DNA of 64,000 bases from Vicia villosa (lineage: Eukaryota; Streptophyta; Magnoliopsida; Fabales; Fabaceae). Positions 1 through 10,559 of the stretch are shown here, one piece after another; the first letter of the stretch is position 1, and the number at the start of each line of letters is the position of its first letter. The notes under the pieces are model-generated. The model worked only from the letters and a program-made list of their open reading frames with translations. It was not told where the DNA came from and ran no database searches. Position numbers and translations under genes: made by a program. The DNA is taken from the NCBI RefSeq assembly GCF_029867415.1, contig NW_026705482.1:124001-188000 (forward strand), written 5' to 3'.

Positions 1-1149
1 TTGCTACACAATTGCATGACCTTAACGTTCGTGTGAATGGCTCCCCTACTGATAGACGTCGTCGTGTTCGTCCAAGAGGCGCAAGCAGTTCTCGCAACTT
101 TGAGGAGTAGTTCTCATGCATTGAGGACACTGCATCATCTAAGTCTGGGGGAGTCGCATTACTTTCTTTAGTTTATTTCCCTTCAGTTTATTTCCCTTCC
201 TTGTAATGTTTTTTCTAATTCAATAAAATAATATTTATGGAATTTAAGTCTTATATGTATAATTCCGTAGTTATTGCCCTTTCTTCCATTTTCTTGAGCC
301 ATAACAAAATTTTTGCTCCTAAAACGATAAATACAAAACCCCACACGTTCGCGAAATACGAAGCTACTCAAACACTAAACGCATAAAAATTGATTCAAGT
401 TAATATCCTTATAGTCCCTACACTTTAAAAACCCCCGAGTATGCGTAACCGATTTGAATACCCTTTATACCAAAACCACCGACTTTAATTTTTGAAGTAA
501 CCTTTAGTAGTTTATTCTAGCAGTCGGCACCGTCTTAGACACCAACTACGCAGAGAGTCGATGAATATAAGTGTATGATCCTCATAGTAAAAAAAAAATT
601 ATATGCTTAACCATAATAAGAAATGTGCCTACTAAGTAAGGTGGTCCTCACAAGATCATTTAACCTAACGGTCACAATTCTCAAATACAAAGAATTTAAA
701 AACTCATTGTTGATTGGTTCAGAAGTCATCTGGTACTGAACTTGGTAGGAAGGACTATTATCCTATTCCCCACAATCCTCAAATGAGCGCTAAGGAGTAT
801 ACCACTTATTGTGCCAGAACTCCATGAGAAGGATCATAGTCACTAACCGACTACTCTGCTATGTGCGTGTCGAGATAATGGGCTTAATGTGATTGCGCAC
901 GAATGAAAAGGGTAAAACATGATGACAAGTCAAAGGTCGAGCTATAATGGCATGATTCGGATTGGTATGCATATTGGGAGTTGTCTAGTGTCGCTACTAT
1001 AAGTCTATTGCTAGGATCGTTATCACCATTTTCAAATAAGAACACTATGTGGCTGAGTATGACCGAGCGACGTGGAGGAAGTGTATTTTATTTATCTTTA
1101 TCTTATTATCTTGCTTGAGGACAAGCAAAGGTTCAAGTCTGGGGGAATT
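1..1149 (+). mobile_element. 3' internal tail of a Tat/Athila-type Ty3/gypsy retrotransposon
   Basis: This stretch has no long open reading frame. It ends in the layout usual for the 3' end of Tat/Athila elements. An open frame appears to stop with TAG near 108-110. It is followed by a first 'attgaggacac...tctgggggag' segment (119-153) and, about 1 kb later, a second one, 'gaggacaagcaaagg...tctggggga' (1117-1146), directly before a TGATAAC LTR start. The rest of the element, including gag-pol and the 5' LTR, must lie left of the window. Assignment to the Tat/Athila branch rests on this paired purine signature, which I know from the family, and not on any coding domain. The bases between 160 and 1110 are AT-rich and show nothing else I can name. 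Confidence 0.6.
1141..1149 (+). promoter_or_regulatory. polypurine tract of the Tat/Athila-type element
   Basis: A G5A2 purine run sits immediately before the TGATAAC start of the LTR. This is the position where plus-strand DNA synthesis is primed in LTR retrotransposons. A similar GGGGGAG run near 148 is a second, upstream polypurine tract. Confidence 0.6.
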
Positions 1150-1447
1150 TGATAACACGATTTTATATCGTATATTTAGCCTAAAATCCATAGATATTTA
1201 TAGCATTTTCCATTTATTATGTCAATTTATTATGATATTACGCGTGTATTTGCTTTGTTTCAGGTTTTACACTTCAATTACGACTATTTGCGAAAAGGAA
1301 AGAAAATCGAGCTTAAATGACCAATATTTATGCTTAAAAGACGAAAAGGGGTGCTGTAATGAAAGAAGGGTGCAATTAGGACCCAAAAAGGCCCAAAAGA
1401 GCAATCCAGCCCACGAAGGAAAGCAACCCAGGCCACACTAGTAAGCA

Positions 1448-1565
1448 GAGACGCACGTCTCTGCCACCTCAGCAAAAAGGGAGACGCACGTCTCCACCTC
1501 CCTAAATCCTCTCCACTTGAGACGCACGTCTCAAGTCTTCCTGAAGAATAGGAGACGCACGTCTC
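1448..1565. repeat. four palindromic GAGACGCACGTCTC repeats in the LTR
   Basis: The 14-mer GAGACGCACGTCTC occurs exactly at 1448, 1481, 1519 and 1552, spaced 33, 38 and 33 bp. It is a near-perfect palindrome; only the central CA breaks the symmetry. The array ends about 60 bp upstream of the TATA box, a place where LTR enhancer repeats are common. Its function is not shown by the sequence. Confidence 0.85.
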
Positions 1566-1622
1566 CACGTCCAAGTCTGCAGAATCTCCTCTTTTCACGC
1601 AAAGCAACTGCAAATCCCCTCC

Positions 1623-1630
1623 TATAAATA
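1623..1630 (+). promoter_or_regulatory. TATA box of the LTR promoter
   Basis: TATAAATA lies in a CCTCC-flanked context inside the LTR, so a transcript start would be expected about 30 bp downstream, near 1655-1660. It follows the palindromic repeats and fits a U3/R border. Confidence 0.6.
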
Positions 1631-2188
1631 GGACCTGCTATCTCACTTCAATCTGTCCGATTTCCTGCCAACGAAGTGCTGCCGAAATTGTACCGCGAAC
1701 TGCTTTTCCTTATTCTGTTTTCATTTAACCGTCTATTTTCTCACAACGATTTCTACACTGGAAATTGTTGTGAACTTTTCATAGATCTAGCCTTACGTTA
1801 GATTTATCGCTTTATTTTCCTTGTTTTTATTTTCTGCTATTTAAATTCCGAAGAACGATCCAGCCAACCTGTGGTGGAAGTTCGAGTACTTCAAGATTCA
1901 ATTCAATCCAGATTTATTTTAATTCAGGTTTTTTTATTTACCGCCTTATTTATATTATTTATCTGCATGATATATTATATGCCATTTAATATGCTTATTA
2001 TTATGAACCGAACCGATATATGTATGTTTAATCGTATTAATATGTCTGGCTAAAATACTAAAGGTGTCGGTATGTAAAGTAAGTTAACCGTAGGGGTCCG
2101 AAATAAATTGGCTAAAATTATGTTTTATTAATTATCACTTATTTTTGGTTTATATGTCTAGTTTAATTAGTAAGTCTTAAAACCAATA

Positions 2189-2570
2189 GAGCGAAAGTTT
2201 GAGGGATTAGGACGGTCAAAGGTTAAAATCAATAGAGCGAAAGTTTGAGATCTTTAACTGGATAGTAGACATAGGACATTAGTTTTAAGGATGGCGAAAG
2301 CGTATTAAAACTAATTGGGACTTATTTATTTTCAAAAATTGTTTTTACACTCGAGCGGGATGGCGAAAGCGTACGTTAGGGATATTAGCTTGCTCCGAGT
2401 CAACAGAGCGAAAGTTTGAGATTAGGAGATTTAAATAGATAACAACCTCATAAAATAGGCATTTTATTAATTACATTGTTTCCAAAAAGCTCTTCTAAAA
2501 TCTAATGGGATGGCGAAAGCGTACATTAGGATTAGGATAGTAGTCTGACTCAACAGAGCGAAAGTTTGAG
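2189..2570 (+). repeat. alternating 15-16 bp motifs sharing GCGAAAG
   Basis: Two related motifs alternate. GAGCGAAAGTTTGAG occurs at 2189, 2235, 2406 and 2556. GGATGGCGAAAGCGTA occurs at 2289, 2358 and 2508. Both share the core GCGAAAG. Each seems to bracket short phrases such as 'ttaggat', so the block looks like a modular array and not a simple tandem repeat. It lies in the R/U5 part of the LTR and would therefore be transcribed. Confidence 0.75.
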
Positions 2571-2879
2571 ACGAGGATTTTTAATCAATTGAATTAGTAA
2601 AGATTTTTAATTTAATTATGCAAAAGCCAATGGACCTTCGGATTACCTGTAGTTAAACGAAATACATGCTGACACCTATCTTTTATTATTATTCTTTATT
2701 TTCTCACAATCACTTTCCCTTAGAAACAATCGAAATTTTAGTACTCCTAGCTTTACATAGTAACCTTAGATAACGGTAGATCGATTCATAGTCCCTGTGG
2801 ATTCGATATCTTTTAAAACTACACGACACGACTGTGCACTTGCAGTTATCAGATTTATAGACACGTAAAGTCGCGATCA

Positions 2880-2958
2880 GTTCAATAAAACGCGGAGTCA
2901 ACTTCTTTGACTTCAAAGCTCGACCAATACCCGTCATAGGAGTAACCTTCATAAACAC
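2880..2958 (-). pseudogene. integrase C-terminal stub of Tekay copy 1
   Basis: This minus-strand stretch encodes VTPMTGIGRALKSKKLTPRF, the start of the domain that follows the integrase core in Tekay elements. The match to the plus-strand Tekay copy (VTPTTGIGRALKSRKLTP at about 16430-16485) ends after about 25 residues, where unrelated LTR sequence begins. The open frame continues to 2710, but those residues come from the neighbouring LTR and are not protein-like. Confidence 0.75.
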
Positions 2959-3009
2959 ATGATCTCCCTCTTGAAACTCAAGTGTCTTTCTCCTCTTATC
3001 ATAATAACT

Positions 3010-3591
3010 CTATTGACGACTCTGAGAAGCTTTCATCTTCTCTTGAATCATCTTAATCTTCTCCGTAGTCTGTTGTACAATTTCTGGTCCAATCACAGCA
3101 CTCTCACCAGCTTCGTACCAACACAATGGAGTTCTACATCTCCTACCATACAACGCCTCAAACGAAGCCATACCTATACTCGAATGAAAACTGTTGTTGT
3201 AGGTAAATTCAATCAAAGGCAGATAACTATCCCAAGCACCTCCTTTTTCTAACACACAAGCGCGTAACAAATCTTCTAACGACTGAATCGTCCTCCCAGT
3301 CTGTCCATCCGTCTGCGGATGATAAGCAGAACTCAGTCTCAGCTTAGTACCTAAAGCTTTCTGCAAACCTTCCCAGAACTTAGACGTAAATCTCGGATCT
3401 CTGTCTGACACGATACTCGAAGGAATACCATGTAGACTAACTATCTTCTCAATATACAATTGAGCCAGCTTTTCCATCGGATAATCCATTCTTACCGGTA
3501 TGAAATGTGCAGACTTCGTCAATCTGTCCACCACGACCCAGATAGCTTCACAATTCTTAACAGTTCTCGGCAAACCCGAAACAAAATCCAT
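3010..3591 (-). pseudogene. Tekay copy 1 integrase core, catalytic Glu replaced
   Basis: This piece of integrase would join element DNA to the host chromosome. It begins MDFVSGLPRTVKNCEA, which holds the first catalytic Asp. It continues through IVSDRDPRFTS with the second Asp. The third site reads QTDGQTGRTIQ, where the sister element at 16080 has QTERTIQ. The catalytic Glu is therefore Gly, from a GAG to GGG change. The frame ends at a TAG (3010) after SQSRQ, where the sister copy has Lys. The zinc-binding HHCC segment lies upstream across a frameshift near 3720. With both the catalytic change and the breaks, no active enzyme could be made. Confidence 0.85.
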
Positions 3592-3716
3592 TGATATGCT
3601 ATCTCATTTCCACTCAGGAATAAACATCGGTTGCATAAATCTAGATGGCTTCTGATGTTCAACCTTTGACTTCTGACAAGTCAAACACGAATACACAAAC
3701 TCAGCAATTTCTTTCT

Positions 3717-6218
3717 TCATTCAGGCCACCAAAATAGCTTTCTCAAATCATGATACATCTTGGTAGCACCAGGATGAATACTTAATCCACTACGGTGTCC
3801 TTCTTCTAAAATATTTCTTCGGGGTTCAGCAACATCAGGAACACAAACTCTGTCTCCAAACCTCAGTATACCATTCTCGTCAACCCTGAATTCACCACTC
3901 TTGCCTTGGTTAATCAAAGTCAACTTGTCGACTAATTCGACATCAGCCTTCTGGCCCTCTCTGATCTCTTCAAGAATACTACTGGTCAGCTTCAGCATTC
4001 CCAACTTAACACTAGTAGGAGTACCTTCACATACCAAACTCAAGTCTCTGAATTGTTCAATCAAATCAAATTCCTTCACCATTAACTTAGACATATGCAA
4101 AGTCTTCCTACTTAAAGCATCAGCAACTACGTTTGCCTTACCCGGATGGTAATTCAAACTAAAATCATAGTCTTTAAGGAATTCCAACCACCTTCTCTGC
4201 CTCATATTCAGTTCTTTCTGGTCAAAGAGATATTTCAGACTCTTATGATCACTGAACACCTCAAATCTCGACCCATACAAATAATGTCGCCACAACTTCA
4301 GGACAAAAACCACCGCTGCCAACTCCAAATCATGAGTCGGATAATTCCTTTCATGCACTTTGAGTTGTCTTGACGCGTACGCGACCACTTGTTGGTTCTG
4401 CATCAGTACACCACCTAAACCCATCAACGAAGCATCACAATAAACCACAAATGATTCTGTCGGATTCGGCAAAATCAAAATAGGAGCACTAGTCAACCTC
4501 TTCTTCAGCTCTTGGAATCCTTCCTCGCATTTTACATCCCAAATAAAAGCCTGACCATTTTTGGTTAATTTAGTTAATGGCAATGCTAACTTGGAAAATC
4601 CTTCAATGAACTTCCTGTAATAACCTGCAATACCAAGAAAACTACGAATCTCTGACACTGACTTCGGCGCTTCCCACTGAGATACAGCCTCTACCTTAGT
4701 AGGATCGACAGCAATACCATTCTTAGAAATTACATGTCCAAGAAAACTGACCTCTTTTAACCAAAACTCACACTTCGACAGTTTGGCAAAAAGTTGCTTC
4801 TCTTTTAACAACTCCAACACAATTTTGAGATGTCCTGCATGTTCTTCCTCACTCTTAGAATATATTAGGATATCATCTATAAACACCACTACGAACTTAT
4901 CGAGATAAGGATGAAGTATCCTATTCATATACTCCATAAATACACCAGGTGCGTTAGTAACTCCAAACGGCATTACCGAATACTCATAATGTCCATACCT
5001 TGTTCTGAAAGCGGTCTTCTGAATATCATCGTCTTTCACACGAATCTGGTGATACCCAGACCTCAGATCAATTTTGCTAAACACACATGCTCCAACTAGT
5101 TGATCCATCAAATCATCAATCCTCGGCAAGGGATACCGATTCTTGATAGTAACCTTGTTCAGTTGTCTGTAATCCACACACAACCTCATTGAACCCTCCT
5201 TCTTCTTCACTAGCAACACAGGTGCACCCCACGGAGAAACGCTAGGGCGAATGAATTTCTTCTCCAGCAATTCTTCTAACTGCTTCTTCAGTTCGGCCAA
5301 CTCAGACGGCGACATATGATACGGTGCCATCGACACTGGGCTAGTTCCCGGAATTAAATCAATAGAAAACTCCACTTCTCTTTCCGGTGGTAATTCATTC
5401 ACATCTTCTGGGAATTCACACACCACTGGTAGTTCGCTACTTACTACTCTTTCCTTCGAATTTGTCAATGCAAATAACATAAACACTGTTGCACCATCCT
5501 TGATAGCTTCATCCACTTGTCTAGCCGTCATCTCCAGATCATCAGAATGAACTTCTTCAGGAAAGATCACTGTCTTCGAAAAACAGTTGATGTGAACACG
5601 GTTAAATTCTAACCAGTTCATCCCCAGGATCACATCGAGTTGTTTCAACGGAAGGCACACTAAGTCCATCCCGAATTCCCTACCAAAAATATCAACCGGA
5701 CAATTCAAGCATGCAGACGAAGTAGTTACTGACCCCGACGCTGGAGTATCAATAACCATACTTCCATTTATTTCATATATTTCCAAATTAAACCTCTTAG
5801 CACAATCCAAAGAAATAAAAGAATGAGTTGCTCCAGTATCAATAATCGCAACTAAAGGTGTGCCATGAATAAAACACGTACCTTTAATTAATCTATCCTC
5901 CAGAGTGGTTTCTGATCCAGACAAAGCAAAGACCTTCCCTCCAGCTTGGTTCTTCTTCGGTTTAGGACACTGTGGGCTAATGTGACCCTCTTCACCACAA
6001 TTGTAACAAGTCACAATCTTCTTCTTACAATCAGCGGCAACATGACCCACTTCTTCACACTTGAAGCACTTCTTCTGATTCAGCTTGCACTCGTTCCTAC
6101 GGTGCCCGACCTCACCACAGTTATAACACCTGACAAAAGCACTGGAGTCTCCCCCACTAGGCTTCTTCCAACCACCAGTCTTTGGATTACCTCTACCATA
6201 TGGCTTACCCTTATCCAT
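3717..6218 (-). CDS. Tekay copy 1 nucleocapsid-protease-RT-RNase H polyprotein
   Basis: The 833-residue frame covers most of a chromovirus pol. Near the N-terminus are three CCHC zinc knuckles ([42 protein letters not shown]). An aspartic protease with an intact [10 protein letters not shown] active site follows at about residues 127-136. Reverse transcriptase has the FIDD catalytic motif in [12 protein letters not shown]. RNase H follows, with [10 protein letters not shown] and later DALSRK. The frame ends in the integrase zinc-binding region ([13 protein letters not shown]), where one base is missing relative to the plus-strand copy, giving a stop. The upstream gag half is in the same frame, separated by a TAG at 6285. 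The start chosen is simply the first Met after that stop. Confidence 0.85.
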   Translation of the reverse strand: MDKGKPYGRGNPKTGGWKKPSGGDSSAFVRCYNCGEVGHRRNECKLNQKKCFKCEEVGHVAADCKKKIVTCYNCGEEGHISPQCPKPKKNQAGGKVFALSGSETTLEDRLIKGTCFIHGTPLVAIIDTGATHSFISLDCAKRFNLEIYEINGSMVIDTPASGSVTTSSACLNCPVDIFGREFGMDLVCLPLKQLDVILGMNWLEFNRVHINCFSKTVIFPEEVHSDDLEMTARQVDEAIKDGATVFMLFALTNSKERVVSSELPVVCEFPEDVNELPPEREVEFSIDLIPGTSPVSMAPYHMSPSELAELKKQLEELLEKKFIRPSVSPWGAPVLLVKKKEGSMRLCVDYRQLNKVTIKNRYPLPRIDDLMDQLVGACVFSKIDLRSGYHQIRVKDDDIQKTAFRTRYGHYEYSVMPFGVTNAPGVFMEYMNRILHPYLDKFVVVFIDDILIYSKSEEEHAGHLKIVLELLKEKQLFAKLSKCEFWLKEVSFLGHVISKNGIAVDPTKVEAVSQWEAPKSVSEIRSFLGIAGYYRKFIEGFSKLALPLTKLTKNGQAFIWDVKCEEGFQELKKRLTSAPILILPNPTESFVVYCDASLMGLGGVLMQNQQVVAYASRQLKVHERNYPTHDLELAAVVFVLKLWRHYLYGSRFEVFSDHKSLKYLFDQKELNMRQRRWLEFLKDYDFSLNYHPGKANVVADALSRKTLHMSKLMVKEFDLIEQFRDLSLVCEGTPTSVKLGMLKLTSSILEEIREGQKADVELVDKLTLINQGKSGEFRVDENGILRFGDRVCVPDVAEPRRNILEEGHRSGLSIHPGATKMYHDLRKLFWWPE

Positions 6219-6284
6219 AGGCTTCTTCCCTTTCTTGTCAACTAACTCGCGAGAGTGAGATGACTTCAGCTTGAGATTATCTTC

Positions 6285-6905
6285 CTAGAAGATCCTACTA
6301 CAGTCCACCAAGTCTACAAATCTCCGGATTCTCTGATATCTGATACCCTGCTTAATCTCATCACGGAGACCGTTCTCGAACTTGACGCACTTCGAGAATT
6401 CACTAGCTTCATCGTTGTTGTAGTGAACGTAGTACTTCGCCAACTTAACGAACTTCGAAGCATACTCTGGTACTGTCATGCTACCTTGAACTAGTTCCAG
6501 AAATTCAATTTCCTTCCGACCTCTTACGTCTTCAGGAAAGTACCTTCTCAAAAATTCTCTCTTGAACACGGTCCAAGAAATAGACACACCATCAGCTTCC
6601 AGTTCAGTCCTGGTAGTTATCCACCAGTCATCAGCTTCTTCAGACAACATGTGAGTACCATACCTCACCTTCATATCCTCAGCACAATCGATGACTCTGA
6701 AGATTCTCTCGATCTCTTTAAGCCACTTCTGAGCACCTTCAGGATCATGCGTGCCCTTGAACAATGGAGGATTGTTCCTCTGAAAACTGTTCAGCTGCCT
6801 GTCAGCACCAATCGCAGCTCCATTGGCATTTCCTCCCAGCACACCAGCAATCATGCCCAGAGCCTCAGTGATGGCATCATCGTTTCTTCCTCCTCTTCCA
6901 GCCAT
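6285..6905 (-). CDS. Tekay copy 1 gag capsid part
   Basis: A 206-residue frame starts at the ATG about 120 nt inside the primer binding site. It opens MAGRGGRNDDAITEALGM. It contains the capsid-type stretch PPLFKGTHDPEGAQKWLKEI and the RRYFPEDVRGRKEIEFLEL block of retrotransposon gag. It ends at a TAG where the plus-strand copy reads Glu (SRIFEEDN), so it is a nonsense mutation and the zinc-knuckle part continues in frame at 6218. The same start is seen in both other Tekay gag copies in the window, which supports the choice of ATG. Confidence 0.85.
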   Translation of the reverse strand: MAGRGGRNDDAITEALGMIAGVLGGNANGAAIGADRQLNSFQRNNPPLFKGTHDPEGAQKWLKEIERIFRVIDCAEDMKVRYGTHMLSEEADDWWITTRTELEADGVSISWTVFKREFLRRYFPEDVRGRKEIEFLELVQGSMTVPEYASKFVKLAKYYVHYNNDEASEFSKCVKFENGLRDEIKQGIRYQRIRRFVDLVDCSRIF

Positions 6906-7024
6906 TGTTCTACTTAAATCACAACCAATTTAATCAGAACAGAAGTATCGACAGTTAACTCTTACTAGTCGCATACACAGGAAATAAAACTAACACTAAG
7001 ACTCTGGTCATAACGACCGACTAT

Positions 7025-7036
7025 GCTCTGATACCA
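7025..7036 (-). promoter_or_regulatory. primer binding site, initiator tRNA-Met type
   Basis: On the minus strand this reads TGGTATCAGAGC, the complement of the 3' end of plant initiator tRNA-Met. It is four bases downstream of the 5' LTR end. It is where minus-strand DNA synthesis of the element would start. Confidence 0.9.
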
Positions 7037-7040
7037 CTAT

Positions 7041-8947
7041 TGTAACACCCCTTACTAACCCCGCGGCAATTTAAAACAATTATTCAGAGTACATGAAATA
7101 AGGGTGCCACAATTCATAATAAATAAACATCATTCAGTCATGTCATGCATTCACTGAGGTAATCAACATAAATTCAAAACGTTTCATGTTCACACAGCGG
7201 AAATTTATCAAAAATGGACTAAGTTCAACATCTTTAAAACTTATCCTTCAAAACATCAAAACATAACTAGAGTCATAATCATAAACTCTAAACAATCGCG
7301 TCCCCAGTGTTACAACTATCAGAGCATGACACCTGACGCTAACTAAGACACTGACTCATGAGCTAGTCCTCACCGAGTCGAACAACCGCTATCCTCAATC
7401 TGAAAATGACAACATGTAAGGGTGAGTCTCATCATAATTAACAAATGTTATAAGGTTATAAAGCAATAACACATCACAGTTGCATCATTCACCCAATTGT
7501 TTCATAAACAGATATTCACAAAGAGTCAAACCACAATCAACACATCATCAACATTTACAACACTGGAATACATCCAATCAAGTTATAAATTATGCATATG
7601 TATGAACTGACACTATGCATGTGGTACCAACATCATCAAATGGGAATAATCCATGACCGATCCAACATCGTCCAAGATACGGCCCTGCCAGCACAGATTC
7701 CACACAATGGGAATCATGCCCTTCACTGATCCAACACACCCTTATGGATACAGTATCATCAATGAACATGAATGAATGCAACATATATAACATACTTATA
7801 CCATCATCATCATCAATCATCAACATCATCATCATCATTCAAGTATGTTCATATATATTAACATCATTCAATCACAATTCCATCATCATCATATACAAAA
7901 CATACACATATTTGCACCAATCATCATATTCAATAAGAATAGCATACATGTATTTTCATCATTTTAAAACCATTCAATCATCATCATATAGGTTATCTTA
8001 TAAGGTTCATTTAGCTCGAAACGGCGCATCAAACGGACCAACAGTTAAAAAGTTATGCATCTTTGAACTTTTCAAAAATATCTCAAAACCAACAGCACGC
8101 GGCGCCATCATCAGTACGCGGCGCGAACTGAGCGTTCCAAGAATTCCTTGGCTCCCTGCCAAGCTGTTCGCGGCGCAAACATCCACACGCTGCGCGAAAC
8201 GAGAAAAAGTTACGCCTTCGCGGCGCGAACACAAGTACGCGGCGCGACCTGAGCGTATCACAACTTCCTGGCACTCTGCCCACCTGTTCGCGGCGCAAAC
8301 CCTTTGCACGCGGCGCGAACCGGCGATTTCAAAAACCCCAACCTGCAGAAAACAACATTCTACACATTCCAAACACACCCAATTCATACCAGTACAAACC
8401 TAGGGAAATAGAATGCACAAACAACACAAAATACATCTCATAATACACCAATTACACATCAATTGAGACCATAACAACACAGACATCATAGATTCAAACA
8501 TAGAGATCAAAACATCATACAATTGACTCAATCCCTAAACCTATCATATGACTCAATCGACCCGAATTCCACATCTATTCAGTGTTATCAACCCCTAACC
8601 CGATAATAGATGATAATCAGATAAGTCCCCCCTTACCTTAGCCAAATTCTTGAATTGGTTCCTCTTCCTCTTTGGTTCTCCCTTTACGTTCTCCAGCTCC
8701 TCTTCTCACAACTTCTTGTTTTTCACGTTCTAACTCTTTCTCCTCTTGTTTTCCTTTATTTTATGAGAAACATAAAATTAGAAGTGGGCTCTTATACCAT
8801 TACACCCCCCACTTTACTAATTCAACCGCATGGCCCAATAACTTAACATTTTATTATTTTTCCACATAATTCAACAAAATGTTAATTTCCCATAATTAAT
8901 TTAAAACTTGATTAAATTAATTAAATAAGAATTTTCGGGATGTTACA
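7041..8947 (-). repeat. 5' LTR of Tekay copy 1
   Basis: The 1,907-bp LTR on the minus strand starts TGTAACATCCCGAAAATTC and ends GGGGTGTTACA, with TG...CA ends. The primer binding site follows after four bases. It holds ATC-rich runs around 7790-7840 and a GC-rich tandem block at 8097-8325. Parts near the primer site resemble the LTRs of the plus-strand Tekay copy (for example the 'ccgatccaac...tccacacaatggg' segment around 7655-7735), but the GC-rich block is different. There is no partner 3' LTR in the window. Confidence 0.85.
8097..8325. repeat. GC-rich GCGGCGC tandem block in the Tekay LTR
   Basis: About eight copies of an ACGCGGCGCGAAC / TTCGCGGCGCAAAC type motif lie in two similar units of roughly 120 bp (from about 8117 and 8236). 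Both units hold 'ctgagcgt', then 'cctg(c)ca', then another GC motif. The block stands out sharply from AT-rich flanks. It sits at the place in the LTR where the other Tekay family carries CCGCTAAGCGG repeats. Confidence 0.8.
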
Positions 8948-9316
8948 CCACTCCCGACAGCAGCCAAAAAAATACAACCACAACTTGCACACACAATTCC
9001 AACACTGCCGAAAACCAGACCCAGACCAGCTGCAACCACACCCACTACACAAAGAAAACCAACCATTCCAAAGCAAACAAAAACAACGATAGAGCTAAAC
9101 CAGGAACTGCTACAAAACAGCTATGAAACAGCAGCAAACACATGCCCACAAAATAACGCCGAAACCTCCCACGACAGAAACCAACCAAGAGAGCGAAAGG
9201 ATCCTACCCCAACAAAGAGCAAAAAGGCACTACAACCTGAAGCAAAGGTGCGGAGGAGTACTCCACGTGTGGATATTACAACAATCTTTGGTTTTACATT
9301 TTGACTTCAACCACAA

Positions 9317-9616
9317 TCACGCGTCACCAACTATCTTTGTCATACACTCATCGAAGCTAAACGACTCACCTTTAAAAATGATTGCATTACGCTTCAGCCA
9401 AATACTCCACGCTGTCGATAACCAAATTACCGCCACAATCGCTCTTTTTGAAACACACTTCACCTTATCGCAATAGAAAAAGAAGCTTTGGAATTCCGCC
9501 AACGTTAACTCCTTTAGCGACCCTAACCACTCATAAACCTTCCCCCAAATGGCCAACACAATTGAATAGAGAAATAAAAGATGCGGAAGAGTTTCCTCCA
9601 CCGACAAAGAACACAC
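9317..9616 (-). pseudogene. LINE polyprotein C-terminal end, frameshifted
   Basis: This frame continues the zf-RVT region: CSLSVEETLPHLLFLYSIVLAIWGKVYEWLG and later VAVIWLSTAWSIWLKRN, a usual C-terminal pattern in plant LINEs. It is one frame away from the upstream part, with the switch at about 9605. The first Met is not a real start. Confidence 0.7.
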
Positions 9617-10559
9617 AAACCGAATCAGTGTTATTTAATAAAGTGCCCGTTTTCTTTAATTGATCCTTTGTCGCGATTCTGTTCAAAATAAGTCTCCACC
9701 CGAAAACTTGCACTTTAGCCGGGACCTTGGACTTCCAAAGATGATTTACAGCAGTAACAACTTCTACCGATAGAGAAGGACCAGCCAAGAAGTTACTATT
9801 CCAGCGGAAGCAAGACTGCACCGTAAAAATGCAGTCCAAATCTCTCGCCCACGTGAAACTATCCAATAACATTTCTCCCTTCCAAATAGTGTCTGTGACT
9901 GTAACAAAAAACTCGTGCCACTGTTGCGCCTTGACTCTACTGCTATCGAAAACCAACGCTTGAAGATTCCAAGACCACCCTTGATCACGCCAACAGCCCA
10001 CAACTGCCACCGAAGGCTTGTCATCAACCGCTTCCACAAAACTTTCTGGAAAAGCCTCCATTAAAGATTGATTACCAACCCATTTAGCATACCAAAAAGG
10101 AGTGTCCTTTCCATTCCCCACACAACAATTAGCCGAACCTGCAAAGTGATTTTCCAAAAGATTGACATAATTATCGGAAGTCAATAGATCCCTCCACCAT
10201 ATGGAATCTCTATTACACACCACACTTTTATCACCGATGAGCATTTTTAACTCCGGCTTCACATATCTAATCTTTAGAATACTTCTCCACACCGCTTTCT
10301 TCTCCGTCAAAATCCTCCATTTCCATTTGCTTAACAAAGAAACATTCATAATCTCCACATTCTTTAATCCAAGTCCACCCTTATCACGCGTTTTGCATAC
10401 GATATCCCAACTCACCCAATGGATAGTCCTTCTTCTCTCACCTCCACTCCAAAGAAAATTGCTTTGTAACCTCCAAATCTCTTGAAGAATCTTAGAGGGC
10501 GCTTTATAGAAAAATAAGGTATAAATTGGAATAACGTTTAACACCGAGTTGATCAACAC
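9605..10559 (-). pseudogene. LINE reverse transcriptase C-terminal region
   Basis: About 315 residues are open. They begin MLINSVLNVIPIYTLFFYKA and include FLWSGGERRRTIHWVSWDIV and KGGLGLKNVEIMNVSLLSKW, sequence types found just after the RT core in plant L1-like elements. A zf-RVT-like segment (FGWRLILNRIATKDQLKK) follows. A frameshift near 9605 moves the rest into the next frame (9317-9616). The RT catalytic motifs lie upstream and are missing because the element is truncated at the Tekay LTR. It is a dead fragment. Confidence 0.75.

Larger units (their letters stand above)
1150..2879 (+). repeat. 3' LTR of the Tat/Athila-type element
   Basis: The repeat starts TGATAAC after the polypurine tract. 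It ends near GCGATCA at 2879; a possible alternative end is GTTATCA at 2845-2851, an exact inverse of the start. Promoter-like features fall in the expected order: palindromic GC-rich repeats (1448-1565), a TATAAATA box (1623-1630), then a downstream part with alternating 'gcgaaag' motifs (2189-2570). The last part, with 'ctgtggattcgata' and 'acgacacgac...gtgcacttgc', resembles the U5 end of such elements. To its right the sequence becomes the integrase of a minus-strand Tekay element, so this LTR is probably the right end of an insertion into that element. There is no second LTR copy in the window to fix the borders. Confidence 0.6.
2880..8947 (-). mobile_element. Tekay-type chromovirus (Ty3/gypsy), copy 1, 3' end missing
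   Basis: Read on the minus strand this element has a 1.9-kb 5' LTR (8947 down to 7041) and a primer binding site matching initiator tRNA-Met. Then come gag, three zinc knuckles, protease, reverse transcriptase, RNase H and integrase. The gag start (MAGRGGRNDD) and the integrase tail (VTPMTGIGRALKS) are typical of the Tekay/Del chromovirus clade. The frame stops near 2882, where the Tat/Athila-type LTR begins, so the chromodomain and 3' LTR are not in the window. The polyprotein is broken by stops at 6285 and 3010 and by a frameshift near 3717, and the integrase lacks its catalytic Glu. It is non-functional. Confidence 0.85.
8948..10559 (-). mobile_element. 3' part of a LINE (non-LTR retrotransposon)
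   Basis: The minus strand encodes the part of a plant LINE polyprotein downstream of the reverse transcriptase core, then a zf-RVT-type domain. There is no 5' half. The element is cut on the right by a Tekay LTR starting at 10560 and on the left by the Tekay copy 1 LTR. The stretch 8948-9316 is C/A-rich on the plus strand and may be the LINE's C-terminal coding end or 3' UTR. I do not see a clean poly(A) tail. No LINE sequence resumes to the right of the Tekay array at 19231. Confidence 0.75.

Noticed and set aside
1049..1441. 130-residue open frame across the LTR start
   Set aside because: It crosses the polypurine tract and LTR border and has no conserved pattern; chance frame.
7025..7036. 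tRNA gene
   Set aside because: Only the 12-base primer complement is present; no cloverleaf.
8007..8387. Cys/Arg-rich ORFs on both strands
   Set aside because: They come from the GC-rich LTR repeats (repeated RREQ/CAAN units), not a gene.
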